In this document: piece after piece, positions 22,905 through 34,999 of the stretch
Numbering within the stretch: the stretch's first letter is position 1
Layout: every line of letters begins with the position of its first letter
From: Paraescarpia echinospica
Lineage: Eukaryota; Annelida; Polychaeta; Sabellida; Siboglinidae
Reading direction: 5' to 3'
Assembly (NCBI GenBank): GCA_020002185.1
Contig: JAHLWY010000277.1
Location: forward strand, 62,001-126,000
DNA length: 64,000 bases
Notes under the pieces: generated by a model
Seen by the model: the letters and a program-made list of their open reading frames with translations, nothing else
What the model was told of the DNA's origin: nothing
Databases searched by the model: none
Position numbers and translations under genes: made by a program

Positions 22905-23831
22905 AGATTGCCACCCAGAGAATTAACTCTAGGTGGCAGGTGGACAAGGAAGCCCTTTGGCTTATCGAGAGTCCGACCCTTTTATCTATGTGTATCCAGC
23001 CCGTCTGAGGTATGTGTCGATTTTATTTTTAAACATATTCACGCTACTAGCACCCACACAATCAGCAGATAATCTGTTCCATTCGTTTACAGTCCTTTGT
23101 GAGAATGAGAACTTTCTTATATCTAATCTACACTACTCCTTTGCTAATGTAAGTTCATGCCCTCTAGTCCTTCTATCTTTCTTAACTGAGAAAAAAATAT
23201 TTCTATCAATATTTTCATAACCCTTCAATATTTTAAACACTTCTATCTGATCTCCTCTCAACCTCCTGGTCTCTAGTGTTGTTAAACCGCATTTTTTTAG
23301 GCGTATTTCGTAACTAAGATCCCTCAGTTTTGGTATCATTTTAGTTGCTCTCCTCTGCACTCTTTCTAACATATCTATGTCCTTCCTGCGATACGGCCTC
23401 CATGCTTGAATACAATATTCTAAATGAGGCGTAACTATTGTTTTGTACAGCGGTATTATTAGCTCTTTTTCCTTATACATTATGTTTCGCCTAATTAATC
23501 CAAGGATTTGATTTCCCTTTGAAGCTGCAATTCCGCACTGCTCTGAAACCTTCATATCAGCACTAATGGTTAACCCTAAGTCCTTTTCTTTTTCAGTAGT
23601 ACTTAGTACAGTACCCCCCATTGTATATTCTACCTCATCGTTCCCATGTCCTATGTGGAGGCATTTACATTTCCCAAAATTGAACAGCATTTGCCACTTT
23701 ACAGACCATTTGATCAACCTGTCAAGATCATCTTGTAAATGCTGTCTATCTCCATCACTTTTAATCCTTCTAAACACTTTTGTATCATCTGCAAATTTCA
23801 ACACCTTGCTAGCAGTAGTAAACATTTTTTA
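22905..23831 (-). mobile_element. 5'-truncated CR1-like LINE
   Basis: The minus-strand RT starts at the catalytic box (VLKFADDTKVFRR) and runs to a CR1-type C-terminal end. The 3' tail is a short TTGTTAAATC tandem at 22,886-22,905. The left neighbour is the 5' end of the other LINE and the right neighbour is the satellite. Confidence 0.82.
23133..23825 (-). pseudogene. CR1-like reverse transcriptase C-terminal half
   Basis: A 230-codon open stretch has the YxDD-equivalent FADDTKV near its start, FNFGKCKCLHIGHGN, YTMGGTVLSTTEKEKDLGL, IVTPHLEYCIQAW and MLERVQRRATKMIPKLRDLSYE, the order seen in CR1 LINEs. It lacks the first catalytic aspartate because of 5' truncation, so it is not functional. 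Confidence 0.88.
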
Positions 23832-23835
23832 AAGT

Positions 23836-25445
23836 GACATAACCTCACAGTGACACACACCTTATGGTGACACACCTCACAGTGATACAAACATCACAAT
23901 GACACAAACATCACAGTGACACTCACCTCACAGTGAAACAAACCACACAGTGACACACACTTTACAGTGACACACACCTCACAGTGACACATATCTCACA
24001 GTGACATACACCTCACAGTGACATACACCTCACAGTGTCATACACCTCACAGTGTCACACACCTCACAGTGCTACATGCCTCACAATGACAAACACCTCA
24101 CAGTGACATACACCTCACAGTGACAAAAACACCTCACAGTGACACACACATCACAGTGACACAAACGTCACAGTGTCACACACCTCACAGTGCTACATGC
24201 CTCACAATGACAAACACCTCACAGTGACATACACCTCACATTGACACACACACACACCTCACAGTGACAAACACCCCACACTGACACACCTCACAATGAC
24301 AAACACCCCACACAAACACACACCTCACAGTGGCACATACATCACAGTGCTACATGCCTCACAATAACAAACACCTCACAGTGACATACACCTCACAGTG
24401 ACATACACCTCACAGTGACATACACCTCACAGTGACACAAACACCTCACAGTGACACACACATCATGGTGGCACATATCATAATGATACATACATCACAC
24501 TGACACACACCTCACAGTAAGAAACATGTCACAGTGACACTCATCTCACAGTGACACAAACCTTATAGTGACACACACATCTCGCAATGAGACACACATC
24601 ACAGTGACACACATCTCACATTAATGCAAACCTCACACTGACACAAATCTCACAGTGACACAAACCTCACAGTGACACACACCTCACAGTGACACACACC
24701 TCACATTGTCATATACCTCAGAATGACAAACACCTCACAGTAACACACATTTCACAGTGACATACACCTCACAGTGACATACACCTCACAGTGACACACC
24801 TCACAGTGACACACCTCACAGTGACATGCACCTCACAGTGACATACCCCTCACTGTGACACACACCTCACAGTGACACACACCTCACAGTGACACACACC
24901 TCACATTTACATACACCTTACAAAGACACACACCTCACTGTGACACACACCTCACAATGACACACACCTCACAGTGACACACAGGTCACAGTGCCACACA
25001 CCTCACAGTGGCACACACATCACAGTGGCACACACCTCACATTGACACACCTCACAGTGAAACACCTCACATTGACACACCTCACAGTGACACACACCTA
25101 CCAGTGTCACACCTCACAGTGACACAAACCTCACCGTGGCAAGTACCTCACAGTGACATACACCTATACAGGTCACACATATGTGACCTGTCACAGCAAA
25201 GTGACACACCTCACAGTGACAACACTTCACAGTGATATGTACCTCGCATTGACACACATATGTGATCTGTCACGGCTAAATGACACAATTCACAGTGACA
25301 CACACCTCACAGTGACACACATATGTGACCTATGACAGCAAAGTGACACACCTCACAGTGACATACTCCTCACAGTGACACACCTCTCAATGACACGCAA
25401 ATGATAGTGACACACCTCACAGTGACACGCATTATGTGACCTGTC
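23836..25445. repeat. 17-bp satellite, right part with a higher-order variant
   Basis: The same CACCTCACAGTGACACA unit continues after the LINE stack. From about 25,175 a longer composite unit appears, containing CACATATGTGACCTGTCACAGC at about 80-150 bp spacing. Confidence 0.93.
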
Positions 25446-25449
25446 ACAG

Positions 25450-26220
25450 CAAGGAGGGTATTAAAGCAATTCTTTCAGAATGTTTTTTTTTATATTGTAC
25501 ACAATTATTTGTCAACCATGTTAATATTATTAATTTATGTAATTATGTGCATGTATGTGATTAGAATTACATTTTATTAATCACAAATTACCATGAGAAT
25601 ATATATCGATATAATATATGTATGTATGCAGAATTTCCAGTTCATATCAGCATTAACAATCCATATAAGGCATGTTCATGAATATTCAGTATCATCTGTC
25701 ATATTTTGGATACTTCCTCTGCGTTTTATATGTAAGAAAAACACCCAGCTGTTGTTTATTTCACGGATAGGGGGGCAATATATGGGATAAACGGAGAGTG
25801 AATATAGCGGCAGTCTATGTCAGATGGATTGGTTTAAAAGTGTGCTTCACTGAACATTATCCTAATAGGCAGATATATATATATATATATATATATATGA
25901 TATGAATATATATGAATAATTGGTAACATACGGAGTCCCAAGACATATGGACATTACAGTATTCCTCTGGTCACATAAATATGTCACATAATTTATTGTT
26001 TTATCGCAATCAACTTACCTATCTATGTTGAGCTAATCATAGCATGTATTAAGCATGTCATGTTGTTATGTAAACTCGGTAAACAGTGCATTACTAGGTA
26101 ATTTTCTGCAAATTACTAAGTCAATTTCACAAGTGTCACACACGTAACAAAAGAACGTTACACATGTAATGTCATATTTATATTTTTATGCAAATCACAG
26201 TCATTTACGCATATACAGAG
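25450..26220. other. AT-rich stretch without a gene
   Basis: Non-coding, with a TA run at about 25,872-25,898 and a pair of near-inverted motifs at 26,135-26,175 (GTCACACACGTAAC and GTTACACATGTAAT). Confidence 0.6.
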
Positions 26221-26224
26221 TTTT

Positions 26225-26239
26225 CACATATATACAGGC

Positions 26240-26278
<39 letters not shown>

Positions 26279-26328
26279 ACTTTTACAGGCCTGTATATAT
26301 ATATATATACTGTACTTTTACAGGCCTG

Positions 26329-26365
<37 letters not shown>

Positions 26366-26438
26366 TGTACTTTTACAGGCCTGTATATGTATATATATAT
26401 ATATATATGTATGTATATACTGTACTTTTACAGGCCTG

Positions 26439-26480
<42 letters not shown>

Positions 26481-26486
26481 TACCGG

Positions 26487-26517
<31 letters not shown>

Positions 26518-26525
26518 GCCTGTAA
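26225..26525. repeat. Tandem array of palindrome plus TA runs
   Basis: About five units of CTGTACTTTTACAGGCCTGT are separated by variable TA runs. The core CAGGCCTG is a perfect palindrome and the last unit is inverted, so the whole array can fold back on itself. Confidence 0.88.
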
Positions 26526-26749
26526 AAGTTGTATAAAATAATATTTTAACTTGTTTTATGACAAGGATATGTAGAGATAGTAAATGGGTCAACATTTGTC
26601 TGGTGCAACTATAGAAAGTTGCCTCTCAGGCTCATATTCCAAGGAATGGCTCTCTTGAATCCTATTTTGGTAGAAATATACTATTACACATACATATATA
26701 AGACACAATAAGGATGATACATAGTGCAAAATATTACATAAATATTAAT

Positions 26750-27745
26750 TGATGTGGGTAATACAGAGGTATATATCAGAGTTGCAAATTTAAACAATTG
26801 TGCAGTTCCAGTAATAAAAAATAATGCCGTCCACCAGCACGAATGCTACTGGTCTAGTGGCAGCGAACTTGAATCAAAACAATGCCAATTCAACCCATTT
26901 CCCCAAGAAAAACTCCATGTTTCTCAACATCCGCCTAATGAACAGTAGCAGCATTAAGGGGAATAGAAATAACTCAGTTCCATGCAATACTTGACCAACT
27001 TGATTCGCACGACAGTCTGCAATGTGAGTAAAAAATTGATAGCACATTCGCCACCTACATACAGCCTCATCCCTGGCCACTGCATGGAAGTATATTGGAA
27101 AGATCGTACCAGAAATGCGGGCTGGGTATTCTGTGACAGCTTGTTTATGCAACAGGTGTCCAAGTGTATGTGTAGATATCGGAATGCCATAATTGCTAAA
27201 GTGTTAGGATACATTGATAATGTAAACACTAGAATTAGTAGAAAGCTTATAGACATCAAGGAACATTTTAGTTTTATGCAGCATCAACATCAAACCACAA
27301 GACCGTCTTCGAATGCTGTGTTAGACTTGGTGTTTATAAACACAAACCCTACCTCGTGTTCCATATAAAAGTGGTATCCGGCATGAGCGATCATCTTGCA
27401 ATGCTTATCACACTTGATGTCTCTCCAAAACAGCATTCACACAAGCACTCGCACACAATATACAAATAGAAGTCTGCAAACTGTGAAGGTCAATGGGCAG
27501 ACATGGCTGAATATATGGTACACAGTTCAGTATTTTATAGGAAATCACACATCCAGAACACATAATTATCTCCAAAGTTTGAGTTCTTAACTTGTTTGAA
27601 GCTCGCAGTAGCCACAATAGCACCAACACCGGATGCCACGTTTGTGTTGATAACGCCACACTGGTGAATGAAAATATTGCAATCTAGCGTAAGACAGTGA
27701 AGTAGTTTTGGGATAAAAAAATGGATGGATATATATATAAGCATA
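26750..27745 (+). pseudogene. LINE endonuclease relic
   Basis: Shifting frames give GHCMEVYWKDRTRNAGWVF, then AVLDLVFINTN (the GHTLDLVFTN-type motif) and, after a frameshift near 27,367, VVSGMSDHLAMLITLD with the SDH motif of apurinic-type endonucleases. The GDFN motif is not visible. The relic lies just upstream of the Ig gene and is too decayed to assign to a clade. Confidence 0.6.
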
Positions 27746-28798
27746 CACCCATATTAGAATGCAAAATTGTACCTATGTTCTCAACTCAAATATTTTTAAA
27801 GCATACTGTTTCATTAATGGGACGAATATGGTATTTATCTTAGACACCTGAATGGACTTTTGCCTAGCTTTACAGTGCTTTACGAATTTATTTGTTCATA
27901 AAATTAACAAACATGCCTATCCTCCAGCTCACACTACATACACACAGTCTCCCAAAGTATTTAGTCATGTATGATATTTGATATAATGTAAATTTTAGCA
28001 GTGTTTCTCAGAGCTAGTTACATAAGACACTCCTATTTCATTGGTGGACCATTTATGTAGGTCCAAACAATCACAGAAACCATGCATAGCATTGTTAACA
28101 AGTGATTATCAGCCAGGTGACATTTGGTATAAACTGTAAAATTGATTAAAACCCTCAGCAAATGGGGAATTTCTAAACAAATAAAGGCGTTGCTTTTATT
28201 CCGTGGGGTAGATTAATCCATAAGAGGTTGGCGCCACAATGCAATCCAACTAGGAGGAAAGCGTTAACATACTCACACATAACTTGTATAGATGAATGCT
28301 ATTATAGTTGGATGATTCATCAGCTAACACTATTCAAACATAAATTCTGATGAGAAATGTACATTAACAGCAGATAGTCAAAAGAATAAATGGTAAAAGC
28401 AACATTTTAGTATAATTTGACAATACACTAATATAAATTTAGCATTGTACATTTTGAGTAATTTAATATGATATCATCATAGCTGTGAAATTGTGTGAAT
28501 CAACATTGATCAATAAAACATAAATATGTAGTAAGACAAGAAGCATTAAAATTAGAAAATATAATTGTTCAAAAGATAACTGGCTGCTAAGGCATAAGCT
28601 AAGTGTGAAGGTAAAACAAGAACAATGGAGATATCAATTCCATGCATATTTCAAAATAGCAACGTGGTTGATACTGGGTGTGCTGTTGTAGAATGGTGAG
28701 ATGACTTTGTTTTTTTCCAGTGTGTACAGTTCAAGTGGATGGTGCAAACAGAATTATTATAAATGATGAGATTAAAATGTTTTACTTTTTGTTTTCAG
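27746..28798. other. AT-rich, no exon recognised
   Basis: No open frame with a domain. It ends in a good acceptor (TTTTGTTTTCAG) for the first Ig exon. A signal-peptide exon of the gene is expected further left but is not seen in this window. Confidence 0.5.
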
Positions 28799-29137
28799 GG
28801 TGTACCAGTGATGATCGCAAAGTGACTCTGAATGTTCTATCTGAGACTTGGGAGGGAGAAGGCGCCTTGTTGAGATGCAGCTATCTAGACAAGAGTGTGA
28901 CTGTCACATACGTGTTCTGGTACAAGGGGAGCTCTTCTTCTGCTAACAAAGTATTCGTGTACATAGTTTCCTCCTCTAAAGGAGTAAAAACGAATGCCTT
29001 CTCTAACAGAATTGTGGTGGGTCAAATGTTTAATGGTTCTTACGATCTCTACATCAACAACACAGTTTCATCAGACGAAGACTTATATTTTTGTGAAATT
29101 AATAGTGTGAAAGCCCAGGCAACACTACCGGTGAATG
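28799..29137 (+). CDS. Ig receptor exon 1 (V-set-like Ig domain)
   Basis: An acceptor TTTTCAG and donor GTGAGTAT bound 339 nt. The Ig fold is shown by LRCSY (B-strand Cys), VFWYKG (C-strand Trp) and DEDLYFCEI (F-strand Cys). The spacing between cysteines is longer than in the other domains, with an extra stretch VYIVSSSKGVKTNAFSNR, which fits a V-type domain. The glycosylation sequons NGSYD and NNTVS suggest an extracellular location. A second AG at 28,719-28,720 could serve as an alternative acceptor. Confidence 0.85.
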
Positions 29138-31224
29138 GTGAGTATTTGCTCAGAATCATTATTATATTTGTACTACATACATGATGTAGCATGTTCTTAT
29201 TCCTGGCAGTAGTGTCAATTCATGGTGTTTTTGAAATCACATTCAGTCTTAAGTAATACCAATATAGTTTCTTGGAATATATGTATTTAAAATACAAGTA
29301 TATGTATAAACGAATCATTCATATAACTGAATAAATCGCATTTGTAGAGTAATTGTGACATGGCTGAAACAATCAAGTTGGTGTTGGAATGAACAGGTCT
29401 GTAAGGGAGTGAAGCAAACTGCTATGAAGAGACCTACACATAAGATTACCTTTACAAATTATATGCATGTTCATGCACTCACAAGGTCAATTCCTTTTTA
29501 TCAATTCCAATTCTAGTTAATTCCAAAAAATGTATTCCAATTTCACCTTGCAAAATGTATTATATTTCGAAATTGTCAATTCCAACTTTTAAAAAATCTA
29601 AGACAAATTAAAAAAGAAAAAGAAAATATTATATTTATTCAGATATCATTAAAAAAATCCCTAGTTCATTCATCATCAGTTAAACAAGACAAGTTTGTTG
29701 GCATAGATTTGCTGTTAAAAAAACTCCAATTCCATCCAGCTATTGAAATCAATTCCTGAATTGGGTTTGAGGATCAATTCCAAGTCCAGAATGACAAAGT
29801 AAAAAAACGGTGTCGCTAACATTCAGCACCATTTTATACGCACTGAATATACACATATGTTTTAAATATGTATTGTATTTGTATTTCCGTATGTTTGTGT
29901 TATCATTGGATGCTTTTGTTTTTTTTGAAATTGTCACGTGCCAAAAAAATAACACTGACACTGATACCCCCCTATTGAATTTGCTTGTCGCCATGACAAA
30001 GTGGCACAATTACCAGTTGTTATTCTGCTTATATTTATTGCATAAGCATATGCAAATACTTTACAGGGGACTACCAGGAACTCTTCTGGTAATACATGGT
30101 CATGATTTAGGAAATTAAGCATATTTTAATTTTGTTAACCATTTAAAATCATGTCGCCAAAGTTTCTGTTATTAGCGTAACATTATGTTAAATACTACCT
30201 CAGAAATTATCAGACAAACATTTTCCATGTAACACATATCACAAGATTTGTTTGTATGACATGTGCAATTTAGTGTGAAGACCGAATGTAGAGAGATAGT
30301 TTAGTTTTTGTATTACATCTCGGATTCTGAACCGTTCACAATTGTCCTCTTGGATTTTGTCATAAGAGAACGTCATCTAGATCTAACAAACTAAAGCGAT
30401 ATCTTTCCGCAAAAGTGCCAGAATGTATATTCTATGTGTATGAACGATCCGATCAAGAAATAGTTTTGAGTAATGAAACGTTTCGGTCTCACGGAGGAAA
30501 AATCATCTGAAAAGTCATTAGAATCATATGTCATTAGCACCACATTTATGTCATTAGAATAACATTTTTGTCATTTGCATCATACTGACTTATAAACAAA
30601 CTGATTGAATATGTGTGTTATTGGGTAAAATAGTGTAATATTCATACTATTTAATCAACAGAAATTAAAAAGTAGACAAGGACTGTATTGCTTGAACTAT
30701 ATTATGGTGAAGGAAAATTGTGTGATGCCAGTGACACCAGGATATGCATCTATTTTTAGGCTTTAAATTCTTCATGTCTCCCAATTTGTAGGATAAGTCA
30801 TGGACATGGGCATATTTTTTAAAGTGCTACTGTATCATGTTGCTATGACAACTATTTGTTTCTGATAATAAAACATTTCAAGCAACTTGAAACTAAAAAA
30901 AATTTGCAAGTGCTAAAAATTGAATTGATCATATGTACTTTTTTCATTTGCTAACATATTAAAATATGTCTACAATTTCATTAAAATACGTAAAAAATGT
31001 GTCCAAAGATCATATTGCATGAACTACATGGTGAAATATAAGCGTGTTACGCTAATGACACCAGAGTGTACATAACTAAACGTTTTTTCCTCCCTGAATC
31101 CCAATATGCAGGGTGGTGCGTTGACATGGACTATATGAACGAAATGTGTTCACTTATTAAAAAAAAAATTAGGAGTCCGAAACACCTTAATTTGCCCAGT
31201 TGTCAAATATTCACCCATATATCT
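29138..31224. other. Intron 1, left part
   Basis: No exon recognised. A SINE 3' fragment lies at 29,300-29,420. CATTAG-rich short repeats occur at 30,515-30,585. Two diverged segments at 30,690-30,810 and 31,010-31,130 look like an old duplication (both have GAACTA(T/C)AT...TGGTGAA and GACACCAG). Confidence 0.5.
29300..29420 (+). repeat. SINE 3' fragment
   Basis: GGTGTTGGAATGAACAGGTC followed by GGGAGTGAAG matches the 3' half of the SINE at 45,570-45,640 (GGTGTTCAATTGAACAGGTC, GGGAGTAAAG). Confidence 0.6.
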
Positions 31225-33010
31225 CATCATCATCATCATTCTGCAGCCACAGTGTCCCGTGGTTGGGTGAAGGCCTCAGCGTTTCCAGATCTGCCTGTCT
31301 TGCACAATCCTCTGCCAGATGGTGCCTTTCCGATACTCGTCTAGTTCGTCTCTCCACCGTCTTGCCGGTCTCTCCCTAGATCATTTACCTTCATAAGTTC
31401 TCCAGGTTGCGATATGCGATGTCCATAAGTTATCTCATAGTCTACTGATGTGCCCTACCCAGGTCCACTTCTGTCTTCTGATTTGTTCTATCATGTCTAT
31501 GAACTTTGTTCTCTCTCTTACCCAGATGTTTGGTTTTTCTTCCTATATGTGATGTTTAACATATGTCTTTCCATATTTGTTTGTGTGGCTGCTAGCTTGT
31601 TCTTTGTCTGCTTGGTGAGTGTCCATGTTTCCACACCGTATGTAATCGCTGGAAGTATGCATGAGTTGTAGACTTGTCTCTTCAAGCATGTTTCAAAGTT
31701 ACCCTTGAAGATGTCGCAGTGTTTGACGAATGCTGTCCAGCCGACCGTGATTATTCTTTGAATCTCCTTGTCTTGGTTTTTGTCTCTGATGCTGTATCGC
31801 TGTCCCAGGTAAACAGCTTTCAACGTTCACTACCTGCGTGATGTTGATATATATTGGTGTGTCATTTTTTTGCATCACTTGTTTTTGAAATGTTCATCTT
31901 CAGACTTTGTTTTTCACTTTCATCAGCTTGCTCATTTTTGTAATCTTTCGGTGTAGTAGCACATAAGACTATGTCATTGGCAAAGCAAAGATAACTTAGT
32001 TATCCTTCATCTATCCTCAAGCCTCTGGTTTCCCAGGTCCATCTTCAGAATATGCTTTCGAGTGTTGGGCAATATGGTGTCACCCTGTCGTACTCCTCTC
32101 TTGATGTTGATCTTGTAGCTTTCTTTGTGTAGGTGGATTGTTATCGAGCTGTTGGTGTAGATATCTTTAAGAAGTTTGATGTACACGTCTTCTATCCCGA
32201 GTTCTTGAAGCAAGTATTGCTTGAGTTTACACCGAGTCGAAAGGCATCTCGAACGAGGCCAACGCGATGCAGAGCGGGATATTATATTCTCGGCACTTCT
32301 CCTTCAGTTGGTTTTGTCATTGAGTACCTGCTTGCTCTTGTGGTTGGTTTTTTGCTGGTTGTCTTCTCTATCTTATTCATTAGTATTTTTGTAAGTAATT
32401 TGTAGATGTTTGATAACAGACATATCAGTCTGTAGTTCTTTATGTCTTTCTTATTTCCCTTCTTGAAGATTATCACCATCTTTGCGTTCTTCCATGCAGT
32501 GGGTATTCGTCTTTCTGATATGCATTTAGTATACAGCTTAGCCAGTGTCTTCAAGATGGTATCTTTTCCAGATTTTAATGTTTCAATGTTTACGAGTTTG
32601 TTGATTGATGCCTTCTCATTCTTCATATCTCTTAGCGCTGCTTCCACCTCCCAAGGTGTTATCTCTGGTACCTCTTTTGTGTCCATGTGAATTATGGTAC
32701 TCTATTCACTGTCATATAGCTCGGTGTAGAATTCCTCTATTTGTTTTATAATCATATCTTGGTCTTGTATTTCTCTACCCTGCTTGTCGAGAATTGTAAT
32801 CATTCTGTCTCGGCCTAGTGCTTCTGCCTTTTATTAGGCTTTGATGTCATAATCGTTTCCTGTATGATCTCATGTTTGTACTACCTGATGTCCTTCTTTG
32901 CTTTCTTTTTGATTGTCTGCATATTTCTAAGTACTCTTTGTTTTTCTTACATTCGTCATTTTCCACCATTTCTCGTGGTTTCTTCATCAGGACTTACGTT
33001 GTTGACGATA
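31225..33010 (-). mobile_element. RTE-like LINE, minus-strand copy in intron 1
   Basis: On the minus strand the 3' end is a short ATG-repeat tail (31,225-31,238), typical of RTE elements. Recognisable parts are an RT start (32,282-32,686, IPTAWKNAKMVIIFKKGNKK), GVRQGDT and LLKDIYTNSSITIHLHK (32,007-32,213), and the C-terminal QVYNSCILPAITYGVETW (31,518-31,823). Frameshifts separate the pieces. Confidence 0.85.
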
Positions 33011-33019
33011 TTCTCATCG

Positions 33020-33935
33020 TTACTTGCTTGTATAGGCTAGAGAAGACACTCGATGAAAACCAACCACGAGAACAAGCAGGATCCAGAAGCAGATACTCAA
33101 CAACAGATCACATACACGTCGTAAACCATCTGAATATAATATCCTGCTGTGCATCAATTTCGTCGACTACAACAAATTGGTGCAAATTCAAGCAATACTG
33201 ACCTCCCTTCAAGAACAGGGGATAGAAGTCGTATACATCGAACTCCTGAAAGACATCTACACCAACAGCTCGGTGACAGTCCACCTATACAAAAATAGCA
33301 ACAAGATCAACATCAAGAGAGGAGTACGACAGGGTGACACCAGACTGCCTGGGAAACCAGAGGCTTGAGGATAGACGGAGAATATCTCAGTCATCTTCGC
33401 TTCACCGATGACATACTCGTATGCGCTACTACACCACAAGAATTTTTAAAAAAATGCTGCAAGAGGTAGCTGATGAAAGTGATGCTAGGAAATGACACAC
33501 CGATATATATATCAATACCACGCAGGTAGAGAACATTCAAAGCTACATCTATCTGGGACAGCGATAAAGTATCAGAAACAAAAACCAAGACAAGGAGTTT
33601 CAAAGAAGAATCACCGACGGCTGGACAGCATTTGCCAAACAACATGACATCTTCAAGGGTAACTATGGAACCTGCTTGACGAGACAAGTCTACAACTCAT
33701 GCATACTTCCAGCGATGACATACAGTACAAAAACATGGGCTCTCACCATCCAGGCAAAGAACAAGCTAGCAGCCGCACAAACAAAGATGAAAAGAAGAAT
33801 ATTAAACATCACATATCGGGAGAGAAAAACAAACATCTGGGTAAGAAAGAAGACAAAGGTCATAGACGTGATAGAAGAAATAAGAAGACAGAAGTGGACC
33901 TGGGCAGGGCACATCAGCAGACTATGAGATAATAA
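33020..33935 (+). mobile_element. RTE-like LINE, plus-strand copy in intron 1
   Basis: This is the same family as the minus-strand copy, in opposite orientation: REQAGSRSRYSTTDHI, ELLKDIYTNSSVTVHLYK, NIKRGVRQGDT, then QVYNSCILPAMTYSTKTW and RQKWTWAGHISRL. It stops near 33,935 without the ATG tail. Both copies are broken, and they face away from a junction near 33,015. Confidence 0.82.
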
Positions 33936-34220
33936 ATACATCGCGTTACGTCACTTGGGTGGTATCTTTTGAGAGTTTGTAATATACAGGTATATATATA
34001 TAAATATATATAAATATATACACCCCTGTAGATACTTCTGATAATTTATGGTTAGGCCTCAACATGAAACTGTAAGATGGATGGAACACAAATTATTTAC
34101 AGGTTCCCTCTAATGTTAGCTATTCACCAACTTCTTTAGACATGTTAATATATTTCAATCAATACAAATATCTAATATATAAGATTAGCTGTGTAAAATG
34201 TTGTGATGTTATTGTTTAAG

Positions 34221-34541
34221 TGAAACCTGAAGGAGTGTCTATGACTGGACTTGCTGAGTCAGTCACAGAACACACGGAGGTGGAGGTGACTTGTGATGTG
34301 AGTCGAGTGAAACCTGAGGCGGACATCTACTGGAGAAAGGGACTTCAGGGCTCACTGAAGACCGGAACTGCAAGTAATGTGGCCCACTCATCCACGTCAC
34401 ATGGAACATATCAGCTTCATAACACTTACAAAGTTTCCTTCAGTCGCAGTGACCACGACACAAAGTTATATTGTCTTGTCACTCGACCAGGAACCAAAGC
34501 TGACGTCTGGGCCACTACAAGTAAGACCATCAAAGTAAAAT
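34221..34541 (+). CDS. Ig receptor exon 2 (Ig domain)
   Basis: The exon is 321 nt with an acceptor ending TTTAAG (weak, no C before AG) and a donor GTGAGTAT. It joins exon 1 in frame, giving VKPEGVSM at the start. Ig residues are VTCDV, IYWRKG and DTKLYCLV. It lacks the usual DxGxYxC form, having DHDTKLYC, so it is a more diverged Ig domain. Confidence 0.82.
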
Positions 34542-34999
34542 GTGAGTATTAGTACATTACATGTATATATATGACAAAACACTACAATGTTTATTATAAC
34601 ATCGCTGTTTATTACGACATCCGAAACTTGTGGAAGACACGTTTATGAAGTAATACAGGATCTTATGGTGAGGCTAGGTGTCTCTTTTTTAATATTTGCT
34701 AAATGTTAAATTTGCTTCAATGATGGGAACAAGTGAACATCTGTCTTGGGAAGGATAATGGCAAACTATCAACACATATTAAACTTTTTAAAACAGAGAA
34801 ATCAACTGTTGAGTTTCGTTAAAGTTTTATTATGAAAATGGAAGAATGTCAAATATGTATGCAGCGGGTTACAATGCAGTATGACGCTCTGTCGTTGGGC
34901 CGAAGTAGTCCTGGCAGTTGTTTGAAGTGGGACTTAGGAAGTACCACTATCATGTTGTCTGAGCAGTAGTGAAAGGCAGTATCAGTGTAGCTAGTTTAC
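34542..34999. other. Intron 2, left end
   Basis: Nothing recognised; non-coding sequence before a GC-rich mobile element. Confidence 0.5.

Noticed and set aside
25008..25335. Apparent repetitive proteins in the 17-bp satellite
   Set aside because: Frames follow the monomer, shift at every indel and are open on several registers; no start context or domain.
18700..25445. CRISPR-like array
   Set aside because: Units are directly adjacent without unique spacers, and the setting is an animal nuclear genome.
26169..26541. Two overlapping 117-118-codon frames rich in Tyr/Ile
   Set aside because: These are translations of TA runs in two frames.
31225..33935. Twin-priming 5' inversion of a single LINE
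   Set aside because: The two opposite parts overlap in LINE sequence and differ by many substitutions, so two insertions or copies are more likely.
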